A stretch of 64,000 bases of DNA from Flavobacterium collinsii (GCF_902804485.1 NZ_CADCST010000098.1:62001-126000); one strand, 5' to 3'. Numbered from the stretch's first letter, positions 7,750 through 17,331 are shown. Notes: a model not told the origin generated them from the letters alone. Made by a program: numbers and translations.

Positions 7750-8613
7750 CTAAACTTCCCATTCTCCTTTTGCAACAAACTGTGCCTTTCCACCTATTTT
7801 GATCTCAAACTGATTTTCAGTTAATTTTCCATTAAAATAGATTTGAGACGGACGATTGATATAATCCCCCTGATAATTAATCATTTCAATTTGCGGCAAA
7901 TGATACTTTAAAAGAAAAGCTTGCAAACATGTACTTGCACTCCCTGTTGCTGCGTCTTCAACCAATTGATTGTGTTCTACACAAAGCATTCTGCTAAACA
8001 ATTTGGAGTCTTCTAAATAATAAAAATAAAGACCTCTGTAACTTGTTTTGCAGTTCCTTTTCATCCATTGATCTGCTTTATCTTTATCTAAAACCAAATT
8101 TTCCAGTGCTTTCTTATTACTTAGCCCAACCATTACAAACGCACTTCCGGTTGTCACTTCCTGAATTGGAAATTGATTTTCGAAATCTTCCTTTTTCAGA
8201 TTGCTGAATGATGTAAAATCTTCTTTCGAAAAAATATCCCAAAATTTCGGCTGTGCTGCTTTTAACCAAATTAAATCTTCAGACTGATGAATCGGAATTG
8301 GTCCAATAGGAACTTCTAATGTGATATTCTCTGGGGAATTATCAAATATTTTGTTGATTAAAACCCACGAAGTTCCAATTATAGGATGTCCTGCAAACTG
8401 CATTTCATGAGCAGGAGTAAAGATTCTAATTTCTGCTTTGTTTTTTTCTCTGTCGAGCTTTGTTATAAATGTGCTTTCTGCAAAATTAATCTCGCGTGCC
8501 ATCTGCTGCATTTCTCCAGTACTAAGATTCTCCGCTTCCGTAAAAACGGCCAACTGATTTCCTGTATATTTTTTATCGGCAAAAACATCAACTATATAAA
8601 ATGGTAAACTCAT
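7750..8613 (-). CDS. PhzF-family isomerase/epimerase-like protein
   Basis: The 287-residue protein matches the PhzF fold, two similar halves related to diaminopimelate epimerase. It shows the family start LPFYIVDVFADKKYTGNQLAVF, the catalytic-type Glu46 in NFAEST, FTPAHEMQFAGHPIIGT in the first half and EDAATGSA in the second. PhzF itself isomerises a phenazine precursor, but most relatives occur without phenazine genes, as here, and have unknown substrates. It is cytoplasmic. It sits between the TPR gene and the barrel gene on the same strand, separated from both by word arrays. Confidence 0.88.
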   Translation of the reverse strand: MSLPFYIVDVFADKKYTGNQLAVFTEAENLSTGEMQQMAREINFAESTFITKLDREKNKAEIRIFTPAHEMQFAGHPIIGTSWVLINKIFDNSPENITLEVPIGPIPIHQSEDLIWLKAAQPKFWDIFSKEDFTSFSNLKKEDFENQFPIQEVTTGSAFVMVGLSNKKALENLVLDKDKADQWMKRNCKTSYRGLYFYYLEDSKLFSRMLCVEHNQLVEDAATGSASTCLQAFLLKYHLPQIEMINYQGDYINRPSQIYFNGKLTENQFEIKIGGKAQFVAKGEWEV

Positions 8614-8812
8614 TGTTCTCTTTTTTTTTGAGAAAATAGAGGAAAGACTTCTCAGTAATCTTGCTTCTTTTTCTATTTTCTATTCTCTATAATCTTTTAT
8701 TCTTGTTTTTTTTAATAGATGCAAGAACAAAGAGAAAAGACTTCTCAGCAATCTTTCATCTTGCTTCTTGCCTCTTTTTTCTATTTTCTATCTTCTCTAC
8801 TCTTTGTTCTTA
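8614..8812. repeat. TCTATTCTCT word array, two diverged copies
   Basis: Two related halves each contain GACTTCTCAG(T/C)AATCTT followed by TTGCTTCTT and TTCTATTTTCTAT, at about 8646 and 8739. AAGAACAAAGAG at 8723-8734 pairs perfectly with CTCTTTGTTCTT at 8800-8811, which runs into the stop of the TPR gene. The array separates the TPR gene from the PhzF-like gene and could act as a terminator or processing site. Confidence 0.55.
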
Positions 8813-11800
8813 CTTATTAATTGAAGAATTCGTTTTTGCTTCCTCCAACTTAATCGCACTCAACTCCGTTTTAGCCTCTTCAACAACATCCGGATAATCA
8901 GTAAAATTATTAATTACGTTATCTAAAATATAAGTCGCCTGATAACTGTCTTTTAATCCATAGAAATTCTTTGCCATCAAGACTAAACTTTTCGCCCCGT
9001 AATATTTGTAGGCCGAGTAGTTTTTAGCCAGCTTTTGCACGGAAACATTCGAAGCATCAAATTTTCCTTCTTTGGTTTTAAAATACGCATCATAATACAG
9101 TGCTTCTGCTGCTAATTCTCCTTTCGAAGTTGCCGATAATTTAGCGTAGGCACTTTTGGCTTTATCTTCGTCTCCGGTCTGCATTGCCGCACGCGCTACG
9201 ATAATCTGAGCATCCGCTTTAACGTTTGCATCGGCTTTTGCATTTTGCAATACTTTATCAGCATATACTACTGAATTATCATAATCTTTTTTGTCGTAGT
9301 AACATTTCATCAGATTAGCCTGTGCAAAACTTTTATTCTGAGGAAAATCGGCTTCATTTTCTAAACGCACCAACACCGGAACCGACTTATCACAATCTTT
9401 TGTTTTCAGGAAAATTTGTGCCAATCTTGTCAACGACTGTTCTGTAAATTCACTTCTTGGCTGATCAATTACATATTGATAGTTTGCAGTCGATTTTGCT
9501 TCTGAACCTTCGGCAAAATACAATTGTGCTAAATAAAAGTTGGCTTCCAGCGCATGCATTCCTTTTGGAAATTTATTTATATAACCTGTAAAACCAGTTA
9601 TAGCCGGCTTGCTATTATTCTGACTGTATTGCTTGAAAGCCGCATCATAAGTATCATTATCCAGCTCGGCATCTGTAACTGCCACAAAATCTAATGTACG
9701 AACCCAGGTTGCATACTCATCCACTTTTCCAGAGTCTACATAAATCAATCTTGCAGTTGAAACTGCTTCCAGAGCTTCGGGAGTTTTAGGAAACTCAGCT
9801 GCTACTTTCTTAAATTTTACCAAAGCCTGATCGTCACGATCTGAATTGTAATAAATCAACCCTTGTTTTAAAATCGCTTTTGAAGTAAACGAACCATTTT
9901 TAAATTCTGAAATTAACTGATCATATGTTTTAAGGGCTTGATCGTTCTTTTTCTCGGCTACATAAGTATTCCCTAATTCATACAAAGCATCATCACGATA
10001 AGACGACTTTTTATACATTTGAAGAAAATTATTCAATTCATCGGCTTTCTTGTCATTTTTAGACATAAATCCGTAAGAAATTGCTTTTTGAAACTGTGCA
10101 TAATCGGCATCAACTCCTTTTGCTTCAATAGCTTTTGCATAGGCTTCATTTGCAGCACTGTACTTCGAGTTTACAAATCGACTGTCTCCTAAACGTAAAT
10201 AAGAGTCATTTAAACGCACTTTATCTTCCTTTGAATTATCAATTTGTGCCTGGAAAGAATTCCCTGCCTGATCGTATTCTTTGAGTTTAAAATAGGCATA
10301 ACCAATATTATAGTTGATATTTTTATACTCATTGGTAGTTTTAGCAGCAGCTAATCCGGCAAACTGTTTGTAGCTTAACAAAGCATTTTGAAAATCATCA
10401 GTCATGTATTCCGTTTCTGCTTTCCAAAAAGTAGCACGGGCTGTAAATTCAGGTGTTTTTTGTTCGCTAATAGCACTTTTAAACATTTTCCCTGCTTCCT
10501 GATAGTTTGATTCATTGTACAATTCAACACCTCTGTAAAAAAGCACTTTTTGATAAGCTGCTTTATTCTCTGGCGACCTGTTTTTCTCTAATAAAGACAG
10601 CGCTTCTTTATAATTTTTAGAAGAAATATAAGAGTCAACCAATAATTTTTCTACTTCTGATTTACTGGAGTTGTTTGGGTATTTTTTTAGGAAATCAAGT
10701 AAAATTCCAGGAACGGTTTGATAGGCATTCCCAATTTCATAACTCAGCTTTGCGTAATTCAAAGCGGCATCTTCCTGAATCTGGGCATTGAAATCCATTT
10801 CCGAAGCATTTTTAAATGCATTTAGAGCCTCTTGTTTTTTGCCCGTGTTTAAATAAGCCAAACCTAAATGATAATACGCATTTTGAGCAACGAAATCTTT
10901 CCCCTCGATAATTTTATTGAATTGAGAGATTGCTTTTTCATATTCTTTTTGTTCATAATAAGCATATCCCAATTGATAGAAATCGGTATTATTCCACTTT
11001 CCTTTTTTACCGGCATATTGCTCTAAAAACGGAATCGCTTTACCATATTGCTTTAAATTGAAATAACTTTCTCCAATAATTTTGTTCAGTTCTGACTTTT
11101 CCAAATCATTCGATTTACTCATGGCTTTTTGCCCCAAATCGATTGCTTTTTGGAAACTCCCCAACTTAAAATTCATGTCGGCCTGATAATACGAAAGCTT
11201 TTCTTTGTATTTCTCTTCTCCCGAAACTTCATCAAAATACTTAGTTGCTTCTTTATAATCATCGCCTTCATAAGCCATAAATCCTAAGTAATATTTGGCC
11301 TGGGAACCAAAATCAGGAGAATTTACAACCTTATTAAAATAAGTTGTGGCTTCTTTTTTCTTTTTAGCATTGAAATAACTGTATCCTTTTTGGAAATTAA
11401 ATCTATCCGAATCAGATTTACTCATGTAGCTTTCATCTACTTTATCAAACCATTGTAAAGCTTTTGGATAATTTCCCTGTTCAAAAAAGTATTGGGCAAC
11501 TTCAATATAAGCCTGATTTTGTTTCGTACTCGTTGGATAATCGTTTACAAATTTTTCGATCAGAGCATCGGCATTTACTTTGTTTGTCCGAATGGCGCAA
11601 TTGGCAATATAATAAGCACAATCTGACTGAACCTCTTCGGTTGTTGCATTGTTTTTAACCTGTTCGAAAATAAGTTGGGCCGAAGCATATTGTTTGTCAT
11701 TGTATAAAGCTAGTGCTTTGTCAAAATCCTTTAAGTCGTAAGTATAAATAGCTGATTTTTGTGCCGAAACTATGGTCGAAAAAAGAATAATTGGTAATAA

Positions 11801-11824
11801 AAAGAACCAGGGAAGTTTACGCAT
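8810..11824 (-). CDS. Large secreted tetratricopeptide-repeat protein
   Basis: The 1004-residue protein starts with a signal peptide (WFFLLPIILFSTIVSAQ). It then consists almost wholly of TPR units, recognisable as repeated A-x-x-x-F-x-x-(A/V) and Y-x-L-G-x-x-(A/Y)-Y patterns, for example YQLGYAYYEQKEYEKA and YHLGLAYLNTGKKQEA. Such proteins act as periplasmic or surface scaffolds for protein complexes. In Bacteroidota a long TPR protein is often encoded near an outer-membrane barrel protein, as here, which suggests but does not prove a joint envelope function. A -7 promoter match lies just upstream. Confidence 0.85.
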   Translation of the reverse strand: MRKLPWFFLLPIILFSTIVSAQKSAIYTYDLKDFDKALALYNDKQYASAQLIFEQVKNNATTEEVQSDCAYYIANCAIRTNKVNADALIEKFVNDYPTSTKQNQAYIEVAQYFFEQGNYPKALQWFDKVDESYMSKSDSDRFNFQKGYSYFNAKKKKEATTYFNKVVNSPDFGSQAKYYLGFMAYEGDDYKEATKYFDEVSGEEKYKEKLSYYQADMNFKLGSFQKAIDLGQKAMSKSNDLEKSELNKIIGESYFNLKQYGKAIPFLEQYAGKKGKWNNTDFYQLGYAYYEQKEYEKAISQFNKIIEGKDFVAQNAYYHLGLAYLNTGKKQEALNAFKNASEMDFNAQIQEDAALNYAKLSYEIGNAYQTVPGILLDFLKKYPNNSSKSEVEKLLVDSYISSKNYKEALSLLEKNRSPENKAAYQKVLFYRGVELYNESNYQEAGKMFKSAISEQKTPEFTARATFWKAETEYMTDDFQNALLSYKQFAGLAAAKTTNEYKNINYNIGYAYFKLKEYDQAGNSFQAQIDNSKEDKVRLNDSYLRLGDSRFVNSKYSAANEAYAKAIEAKGVDADYAQFQKAISYGFMSKNDKKADELNNFLQMYKKSSYRDDALYELGNTYVAEKKNDQALKTYDQLISEFKNGSFTSKAILKQGLIYYNSDRDDQALVKFKKVAAEFPKTPEALEAVSTARLIYVDSGKVDEYATWVRTLDFVAVTDAELDNDTYDAAFKQYSQNNSKPAITGFTGYINKFPKGMHALEANFYLAQLYFAEGSEAKSTANYQYVIDQPRSEFTEQSLTRLAQIFLKTKDCDKSVPVLVRLENEADFPQNKSFAQANLMKCYYDKKDYDNSVVYADKVLQNAKADANVKADAQIIVARAAMQTGDEDKAKSAYAKLSATSKGELAAEALYYDAYFKTKEGKFDASNVSVQKLAKNYSAYKYYGAKSLVLMAKNFYGLKDSYQATYILDNVINNFTDYPDVVEEAKTELSAIKLEEAKTNSSINK

Positions 11825-11843
11825 TTTAATTATATTTAGTATT

Positions 11844-11851
11844 CAAATGTA
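11844..11851 (-). promoter_or_regulatory. Candidate -7 promoter box for the TPR gene
   Basis: TACATTTG on the minus strand matches TAnnTTTG, 20 bases before the start at 11824. Beyond it, the 418-base spacer 11825-12242 is AT-rich, with only weakly palindromic text near 12115-12180 and no credible gene. Confidence 0.5.
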
Positions 11852-12242
11852 TCATTTTATACCGTTTATAACGAAACGTTTCCGGCTTTTATTATGAACA
11901 AAAAATTAATTAAACCCTATCTGCCGTATAAATAATTCTAAATTAGATGCTTTATCAACTGAGTTTAACTCCATTACCAACCTTTAATTAATTTAACCTA
12001 AAAACAGTCATCACTCTGTCATAAAACAAACTTATACAACTTATTACGTTTCATTTCAGCTATACATTTTATTGTGAAGATTCAACTAAGTAAATTTTAC
12101 GTTTCTGTCTAAAAAAAGACTTAAATCCTTCTAATCCTCTTAATTCGTGGCTGCTTTTTAAAAATTTCCCACAGAAATGATTGAAATTTATTTTGAATCC
12201 AAGCGTTATCTTATTACTTTTACCATTCAAATTAATTTTATT

Positions 12243-12926
12243 ATGTCGCAAACCGTACTGTCTCTTAAAGAAGTCACTATATATCAGGAAGGAAAGAAAA
12301 TTTTATCTCACATTAATTTAGATGTTCAGCATGGTGAATTTATCTATATAATTGGAAAAACAGGTTCCGGAAAGAGTAGTTTCATGAAAACGCTTTATGG
12401 TGATTTACCTTTAACTGAGGGTGAAGGACATATCGTTGAATTTGATTTGGCAACTTTAAAAGAAAGCGAAATTCCATATTTGAGACGTAAAATCGGAATT
12501 GTGTTTCAGGATTTTAAGTTACTTCCGGACCGTTCCGTAAAAGACAATATGCTTTTTGTTTTAAAAGCTACCGGCTGGTCTGAAAAAGAAGCCATGGAGC
12601 ATAAAATCGATGAAGTTCTGGATAAGGTAGGCATGAAAGAATTCCTAAACAAAATGCCACATCAACTTTCAGGAGGTGAACAGCAGCGTGTTGCTATTGC
12701 GAGAGCACTTTTAAACGATCCTGAATTTATCTTAGCCGATGAGCCAACCGGAAACCTTGATCCGCAAACCAGCTCAGAGGTTCTTGAAGTACTTAAAAAA
12801 ATCAATGCCAACGGTAAAACAGTGATCATGGTAACTCATGACTATGCTTTACTGATGAAATTCCCGTCTAAAACCCTAAAATGTGAGGATGAAAGAATTT
12901 TTGAAGTGGTGCAACGCAGTGTATAA
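12243..12926 (+). CDS. ftsE: Cell division ATP-binding protein FtsE
   Basis: The 227-residue ABC ATPase has Walker A GKTGSGKS (about 38-45), Q-loop VFQDFKLL, signature LSGGEQQRVAIARAL, Walker B FILADEPTGNLDP and the switch His in VTHDY. The D-loop and spacing fit FtsE, which with the membrane protein FtsX controls peptidoglycan hydrolases at the septum. ATG 12243 (MSQTVLSL) is the family start; the frame stays open upstream but that part is unlike FtsE. No ftsX is adjacent. Instead its stop overlaps the start of a glycosyltransferase (TAATG). Confidence 0.92.
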   Translation: MSQTVLSLKEVTIYQEGKKILSHINLDVQHGEFIYIIGKTGSGKSSFMKTLYGDLPLTEGEGHIVEFDLATLKESEIPYLRRKIGIVFQDFKLLPDRSVKDNMLFVLKATGWSEKEAMEHKIDEVLDKVGMKEFLNKMPHQLSGGEQQRVAIARALLNDPEFILADEPTGNLDPQTSSEVLEVLKKINANGKTVIMVTHDYALLMKFPSKTLKCEDERIFEVVQRSV

Positions 12927-13789
12927 TGCTCTCTATTTTAATTCCGGTTTATAATTATAATGTTTTTGCACTTGTCGAAGAAGTTGCAAAACAATGTAAT
13001 ATTATTGGAATTAACTTTGAAATACTTTGTCAGGACGACGCATCCGATTTTCGCGAAAACACTCTCAATCAAGAGATAAATCTTTTAACTAACTGCTTCT
13101 TTTTTAAAAACGAAACTAATTTAGGAAGAGGAAAAAATATCAATTCCATGGCTCAAAAAGCTAAATTTGATTGGTTGCTTATTTTAGACTGCGATACTTT
13201 TCCAGCAAAAAGCAATTTCATAAAAAAGTATATTGATATTATTTCTGATTTGAAAAATGATATCTTTTTTGGCGGAATCATTTACGAGAACAAAGAACCT
13301 CAAAAGGAACAATTTCTTCGTTGGTTTTATGGAAATAAAAGAGAAGCGCTTTCTCTCCTTACTTCAAATTTAGTAGTCAAAAAAGACGTTTTTATTCGAT
13401 TCCCTTTTGATGAATCCATCACAAGATATGGTTATGAAGATTTATGTTTCTTTTCTGTTTTAAAGGCAAATCATTTTGAAATTCTTCGGATAGAAAATCC
13501 AACTTTTCATTTGAATTTAGAAACTTCACAGATATTTTTAAATAAAACCAAAATTGCTTTAGAAAATCTTGTTTTTCTTTATAATTCAAATAAAATACAA
13601 AAAGAAGAGAGTAAAATTATAACTTCGTTTGAACTTTTAAAAAAAATAAGACTAATTTCTATTTCAGCTTATCTTTTTAAAAATAACAGATCCAAAATTG
13701 AAAAAAATCTTCTTTCTAAAAAACCTTCTTTATTTTTATTTGATCTCTACAAGCTTGGGTATTTTTGCAACTTAAAAAAGTCTAATTAA
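12926..13789 (+). CDS. Family 2 glycosyltransferase
   Basis: The 287-residue protein opens with the GT2 Rossmann-like strand LSILIPVYNY. It has the nucleotide-binding acidic pairs (LCQDDASD near 37 and the DxD-like LDCDTF near 90), a glycine-rich NLGRGKNIN segment, and an acceptor-site ED in YGYEDLCF. It probably transfers a sugar from a nucleotide donor during surface glycan assembly, at the cytoplasmic face of the membrane. Its ATG overlaps the ftsE stop by one base, implying translational coupling. Its 3' end overlaps the convergent GT4 gene by 8 bases. Confidence 0.85.
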   Translation: MLSILIPVYNYNVFALVEEVAKQCNIIGINFEILCQDDASDFRENTLNQEINLLTNCFFFKNETNLGRGKNINSMAQKAKFDWLLILDCDTFPAKSNFIKKYIDIISDLKNDIFFGGIIYENKEPQKEQFLRWFYGNKREALSLLTSNLVVKKDVFIRFPFDESITRYGYEDLCFFSVLKANHFEILRIENPTFHLNLETSQIFLNKTKIALENLVFLYNSNKIQKEESKIITSFELLKKIRLISISAYLFKNNRSKIEKNLLSKKPSLFLFDLYKLGYFCNLKKSN

Positions 13790-14879
13790 TTATTACCGTT
13801 TTTTCTAAAAAAGACTTCCACTGTTCCATTACTTTATCGACGGCGTAATTCTCGGAAGCTGCTTGGGCATTTTTACCTAATTTCGATCTTTTCTCTTGGT
13901 CTTCGATTAAAAAAGACAGTTGCTCAACATATATTTCTATACAATCATCCGGAATTAAAAAACCATTCTCACCACTGGTAATAAGAGCCCTTGGACCTAT
14001 TGGACAATCGTACGCAATACAGGGCAAACCTGAAGCCATTGCTTCTAATAAAACCATTGCAAAACCTTCCGTTCTCGAAGTCATTGCATAAATAGAAGCC
14101 TCATAATACTTCTCTTCAATATTTTTAACAAAATCCAGATAATTTATACCCCATTCTAAACCTAAATCTAAGGCCTTTTCTTTCAAAGAATGAATGTTGT
14201 CTGTATAAATATCTAATGTCCAATCAGAGTGCTTTTGAATAATTTCTTTCCAGATTAATAACAATCGGTCTAATCCTTTTTCAAACGAATATCTGCCAAT
14301 TGCGATTACCTTTTTATGCTGTAGGTTAGAAATTTTATTGTTTTTAATCCATAACGGATTTGGGATTACAACCCCATTTTCGACATTCCATTCTTTTAAA
14401 CTTTCTCCAGACAAAGTCACTATTCTAGTGAATTTTCGAGCGCCGAAATCTTTAAACTGATATTTTATTTTTCGAATCGATTTCGCAAGGAAATCCGCTT
14501 TTAGATCTTTTTCTTCGATAAATTTTGAACCGTGACACTCCAAAACCATTGGGATTTTAGTTCGGCAAACAAAAGGATAAATAAAAGCTTTTAATCCGTT
14601 ATCAGCAATGAGAATGACATCCGGCTTTATTTCTTTAACTTTTTTATTTATATCTTTTTGAAACGAAACAAAAAAACTAAGCCCCCTCCCTTTTAGGGTC
14701 ATATAATGAAAAACAATTTTAGAATTGAAATCATAGAAAGGTAAAGTATCCCCTTCATTTTGCGATAAAATATGTATCTCATAACCAAAATGTTCTACAA
14801 AATAGTTGGCCTTAACAGAAGTAACTCTTGCAACACCTCCAGCAATTTTTATTTTAGGAACAATATAAAGTAGTTTCAT
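13782..14879 (-). CDS. Family 4 glycosyltransferase
   Basis: The 365-residue GT-B protein shows the N-terminal glycine-rich acceptor loop KIKIAGGVARV and the C-terminal donor domain with VIAIGRYSFEKGLDRLL. The GT4 E-x7-E motif reads EGFAMVLLE, followed by AMASGLPCIAYDCPIGPR. It is likely a retaining hexosyl- or amino-sugar transferase of the surface polysaccharide. The start overlaps the end of the FdtA-like gene by four bases (ATGA), so both belong to the minus-strand operon that begins with the GT4 gene at 16382. Confidence 0.88.
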   Translation of the reverse strand: MKLLYIVPKIKIAGGVARVTSVKANYFVEHFGYEIHILSQNEGDTLPFYDFNSKIVFHYMTLKGRGLSFFVSFQKDINKKVKEIKPDVILIADNGLKAFIYPFVCRTKIPMVLECHGSKFIEEKDLKADFLAKSIRKIKYQFKDFGARKFTRIVTLSGESLKEWNVENGVVIPNPLWIKNNKISNLQHKKVIAIGRYSFEKGLDRLLLIWKEIIQKHSDWTLDIYTDNIHSLKEKALDLGLEWGINYLDFVKNIEEKYYEASIYAMTSRTEGFAMVLLEAMASGLPCIAYDCPIGPRALITSGENGFLIPDDCIEIYVEQLSFLIEDQEKRSKLGKNAQAASENYAVDKVMEQWKSFLEKTVIIN

Positions 14880-15280
14880 TTTTTGGAGTTCAAAAAGACA
14901 TCATAATTCCTTATATAATCTGATTCGTCAAAAACATCTGATGCCAGAACCAAACAAACAGAACCTGAAGAAAAGTTTTCCAATTCTCTCCAAATTCCTT
15001 TTGGCAGGTGTAACCCAAAATTTGGCTTATTAAGCAAATAGCTTTCTTTATTAGTTCCGTCATTAACAGTAACCTCAAAACTTCCACTAAGAGCAATTAA
15101 AATTTCATGCTGCTCTATATGCGAATGTCCTCCGCGAAAAGCTGTACTAGGCACGTCAAAAAGATAATAGACCCGTTTAAAATCAAATGGTAAAATATCA
15201 TTTTGAATAAAAGCCAAATTCCCGCTTAAGTCCTCTATTACAGGAATTTTTAATAAATCTATATCTTGAATTGTCGCCAT
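14876..15280 (-). CDS. fdtA: FdtA/WxcM-like sugar 3,4-ketoisomerase
   Basis: This 134-residue cupin-fold protein matches the FdtA family. It has an N-terminal DLSGNLAFIQ strand, the KRVYYLFDVP segment, the RGGHSHIEQHEILIAL block with paired histidines, and the LHLPKGIWREL strand. FdtA converts a dTDP-4-keto-6-deoxyhexose to the 3-keto sugar, which an aminotransferase then aminates to a 3-amino sugar such as Fuc3N. The aminotransferase that would serve this step (19568-20152) is truncated in this cluster. Related isomerases (QdtA) differ only in product stereochemistry, so the exact sugar is uncertain. Confidence 0.85.
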   Translation of the reverse strand: MATIQDIDLLKIPVIEDLSGNLAFIQNDILPFDFKRVYYLFDVPSTAFRGGHSHIEQHEILIALSGSFEVTVNDGTNKESYLLNKPNFGLHLPKGIWRELENFSSGSVCLVLASDVFDESDYIRNYDVFLNSKK

Positions 15281-15284
15281 ATCT

Positions 15285-16382
15285 TTAATGTACCTGCATC
15301 AAATTTAACCATTGTTGTCCAATTTTTTCCAATAGAAAAGGCTGAACACTTTCAAAACTATTTTTTTTACAATATGCATACAAGGTTTCATCTTCAATAA
15401 AGAGATTCATGGCTTCTGTAAGCTTATCCCAATCCTGATTTTTTACTAAAAGACCATTTTCTAAATTCTTCACCAAATCTCTCGGCCCAAAATCACAATC
15501 AAAAGTTACAACCGGAGTTTGACAAGTCAGTGCTTCCGCAATAACATTCGAAAAACCTTCATTTTTACTACTTAGCACCAGAAATCTAGCTTTACTAATA
15601 TACTTAAAAGGATTAACCTGATATCCGAACAAATGTACAAATCCGGAAATACTATTCTTCAAAATCACTTTTTGAAGATCAGATTCATTACCCTTACCCA
15701 AAATAACTAAATGGATTTCTTTTTGAGACAAATCCGATTTGGCATAACTTGCAATCAACTCCTCAAATTGCTTGATTTTGTTTTCATATTGTCCAACTGC
15801 AATAATGTAATCAAACTCAATATTAATCTTTTCACTGCATTTTGTATTAATTTCCTCTAAATAAACGGGATTGTGAATTGTGACTACATTTTCTAGTCGG
15901 TGTTTATTTTCAATCAACATTTTCATCTCTTCCACAATTGCCACATTTGCATAACAGTGATTGTACATTAATCGTGTAAGCCAAGAATTATTTGGCATAT
16001 AATGATCAATCAAAAAACTATGAACTGTAAAAATAGTTTTGGTGTTGTAAATAAAACGTGCCAAAACTAACTCCTGAATCACTTTTGTCCGAAAACGAAA
16101 ATCAATGATAAAATCAAATTTATTTTCATTTAAATATTTATGCAAAGCTCTAAGTCTTTTTACTTTATTAAAAAAACCATTGCTTTCGTTTTTCAATAAT
16201 CCCAGATTCACTAATGTACCTGAATATGGAAAACTAATTTCATTTAAAACAATAAGAATAGTCACATCAAAACCCTGGCTTTCAAAAAAGACAGATAAAT
16301 TTGCCATCACTTTATCACTTCCTCCACCATTTAGACGATAACCAATTAAAGCAATTTTATTTTTTTTCTGAGACAATATCAT
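15285..16382 (-). CDS. Family 4 glycosyltransferase
   Basis: This 365-residue GT-B enzyme has the N-terminal loop YRLNGGGSDKVM, the donor-domain strand YIIAVGQYENKIKQ, and the GT4 motif NEGFSNVIAEAL followed by CQTPVVTFDCDFGPRDLV. It resembles O-antigen and capsule transferases that act in the cytoplasm on lipid-linked glycan. It is the first gene of a tight minus-strand unit with the FdtA-like gene (4-base gap) and the next GT4 gene. A perfect -7 promoter match lies 23 bases upstream. Confidence 0.88.
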   Translation of the reverse strand: MILSQKKNKIALIGYRLNGGGSDKVMANLSVFFESQGFDVTILIVLNEISFPYSGTLVNLGLLKNESNGFFNKVKRLRALHKYLNENKFDFIIDFRFRTKVIQELVLARFIYNTKTIFTVHSFLIDHYMPNNSWLTRLMYNHCYANVAIVEEMKMLIENKHRLENVVTIHNPVYLEEINTKCSEKINIEFDYIIAVGQYENKIKQFEELIASYAKSDLSQKEIHLVILGKGNESDLQKVILKNSISGFVHLFGYQVNPFKYISKARFLVLSSKNEGFSNVIAEALTCQTPVVTFDCDFGPRDLVKNLENGLLVKNQDWDKLTEAMNLFIEDETLYAYCKKNSFESVQPFLLEKIGQQWLNLMQVH

Positions 16383-16404
16383 TTGTGATTTCTTATTTTC
16401 GTAT

Positions 16405-16412
16405 CAAATATA
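16405..16412 (-). promoter_or_regulatory. Candidate -7 promoter box for the minus-strand glycosyltransferase unit
   Basis: TATATTTG on the minus strand, ending 23 bases before the ATG at 16382, matches TAnnTTTG. It lies in the 48-base spacer shared with the divergent GT2 gene at 16431. Confidence 0.5.
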
Positions 16413-16430
16413 TAACTCTTTAAAAACAAT

Positions 16431-17330
16431 ATGCAAGATAAAACATTAGTAACCGTAATTTGCTTGTGTTATAACCACGAAAAATTTGTTGTAGAGAGTT
16501 TACTTTCGGTCATCAATCAGGACTATCCTTTTACTGAACTGATTGTTGTAGATGACTTTAGCATAGATAATTCAAGAGAAACAATTAAAAACTGGCTTAT
16601 CAATTATCCGGAGGTTCAATTCATTGACAACAAAACCAATCTGGGAAATACAAAATCATTCAATAAAGCCTTACGACTTGCAAAAGGTGATTATATTATT
16701 GATCTCGCCGCAGATGATATTTTACTTCCGGATTGTATTTCATCACAAATTAATACATTCAAAAACAGTTCATTTAAAAACCTTGGTGTTGTTTATGGCA
16801 ATGTTGAATTGATTACAGAAAATGGCAATTTTGATTCTTATTATTTTCCGGTTGATAACTCAAAGAAAACAATAGAAAATAGAGAAACCGGAGATATTTA
16901 CTTAAGCGTGCTTTCTGGTGGAAATAGTATTTGTTCAGTTTCGTCGATGATAAAAAAGTCTGTTTTTGATGCTTTGAATGGCTACGACGAGAATTTAGGG
17001 TATGAAGATTTAGATATTTGGATTCGCGCCTCGCGCTCTTATGAATTTGACTATATCGACAAAATCTTAATTAAAAAAAGAATCATAGAAACATCGTTAG
17101 GAACTCATTTTTTTATTAAAAACGATTCAAGATCCAGAAAAATAAATCACTCTACTTATTTGATTCTCAAAAAGGCAATTCGCTTAAACCGAAATAAAAA
17201 TGAGCACAAAACCATTTTAAAGAGAATGCACTTTGAAATAGTTTTAGCTTATAAAATGTCTGATTTTAAATTGTTACTGAAATACCTTTTGCTTGAAATC
17301 AAGCAACGCTTCCGAATTCTGTTTGCTTAA
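16431..17330 (+). CDS. Family 2 glycosyltransferase
   Basis: The 299-residue protein has the GT2 fold. The first strand reads LVTVICLCYNHEKFV, then LIVVDDFSIDNS with the nucleotide-binding aspartates. NLGNTKSFNKAL precedes the DxD-type ADDILLPD, and the acceptor motif is GYEDLDIWIR. It probably adds one sugar of the surface polysaccharide repeat. It is divergent from the GT4 gene at 16382 and convergent with the hexapeptide acyltransferase, whose stop is one base beyond its own stop region. No membrane helices are evident. Confidence 0.87.
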   Translation: MQDKTLVTVICLCYNHEKFVVESLLSVINQDYPFTELIVVDDFSIDNSRETIKNWLINYPEVQFIDNKTNLGNTKSFNKALRLAKGDYIIDLAADDILLPDCISSQINTFKNSSFKNLGVVYGNVELITENGNFDSYYFPVDNSKKTIENRETGDIYLSVLSGGNSICSVSSMIKKSVFDALNGYDENLGYEDLDIWIRASRSYEFDYIDKILIKKRIIETSLGTHFFIKNDSRSRKINHSTYLILKKAIRLNRNKNEHKTILKRMHFEIVLAYKMSDFKLLLKYLLLEIKQRFRILFA

Positions 17331-17331
17331 T

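Noticed and set aside
8661..8897. A 78-codon plus-strand open frame in the TCTATTCTCT array
   Set aside because: It is leucine/phenylalanine-rich text produced by the pyrimidine words and runs into the antisense of the TPR gene.
12069..12251. A 60-codon minus-strand open frame before ftsE
   Set aside because: It overlaps the ftsE start, has basic low-complexity text, and no promoter or family resemblance supports it.
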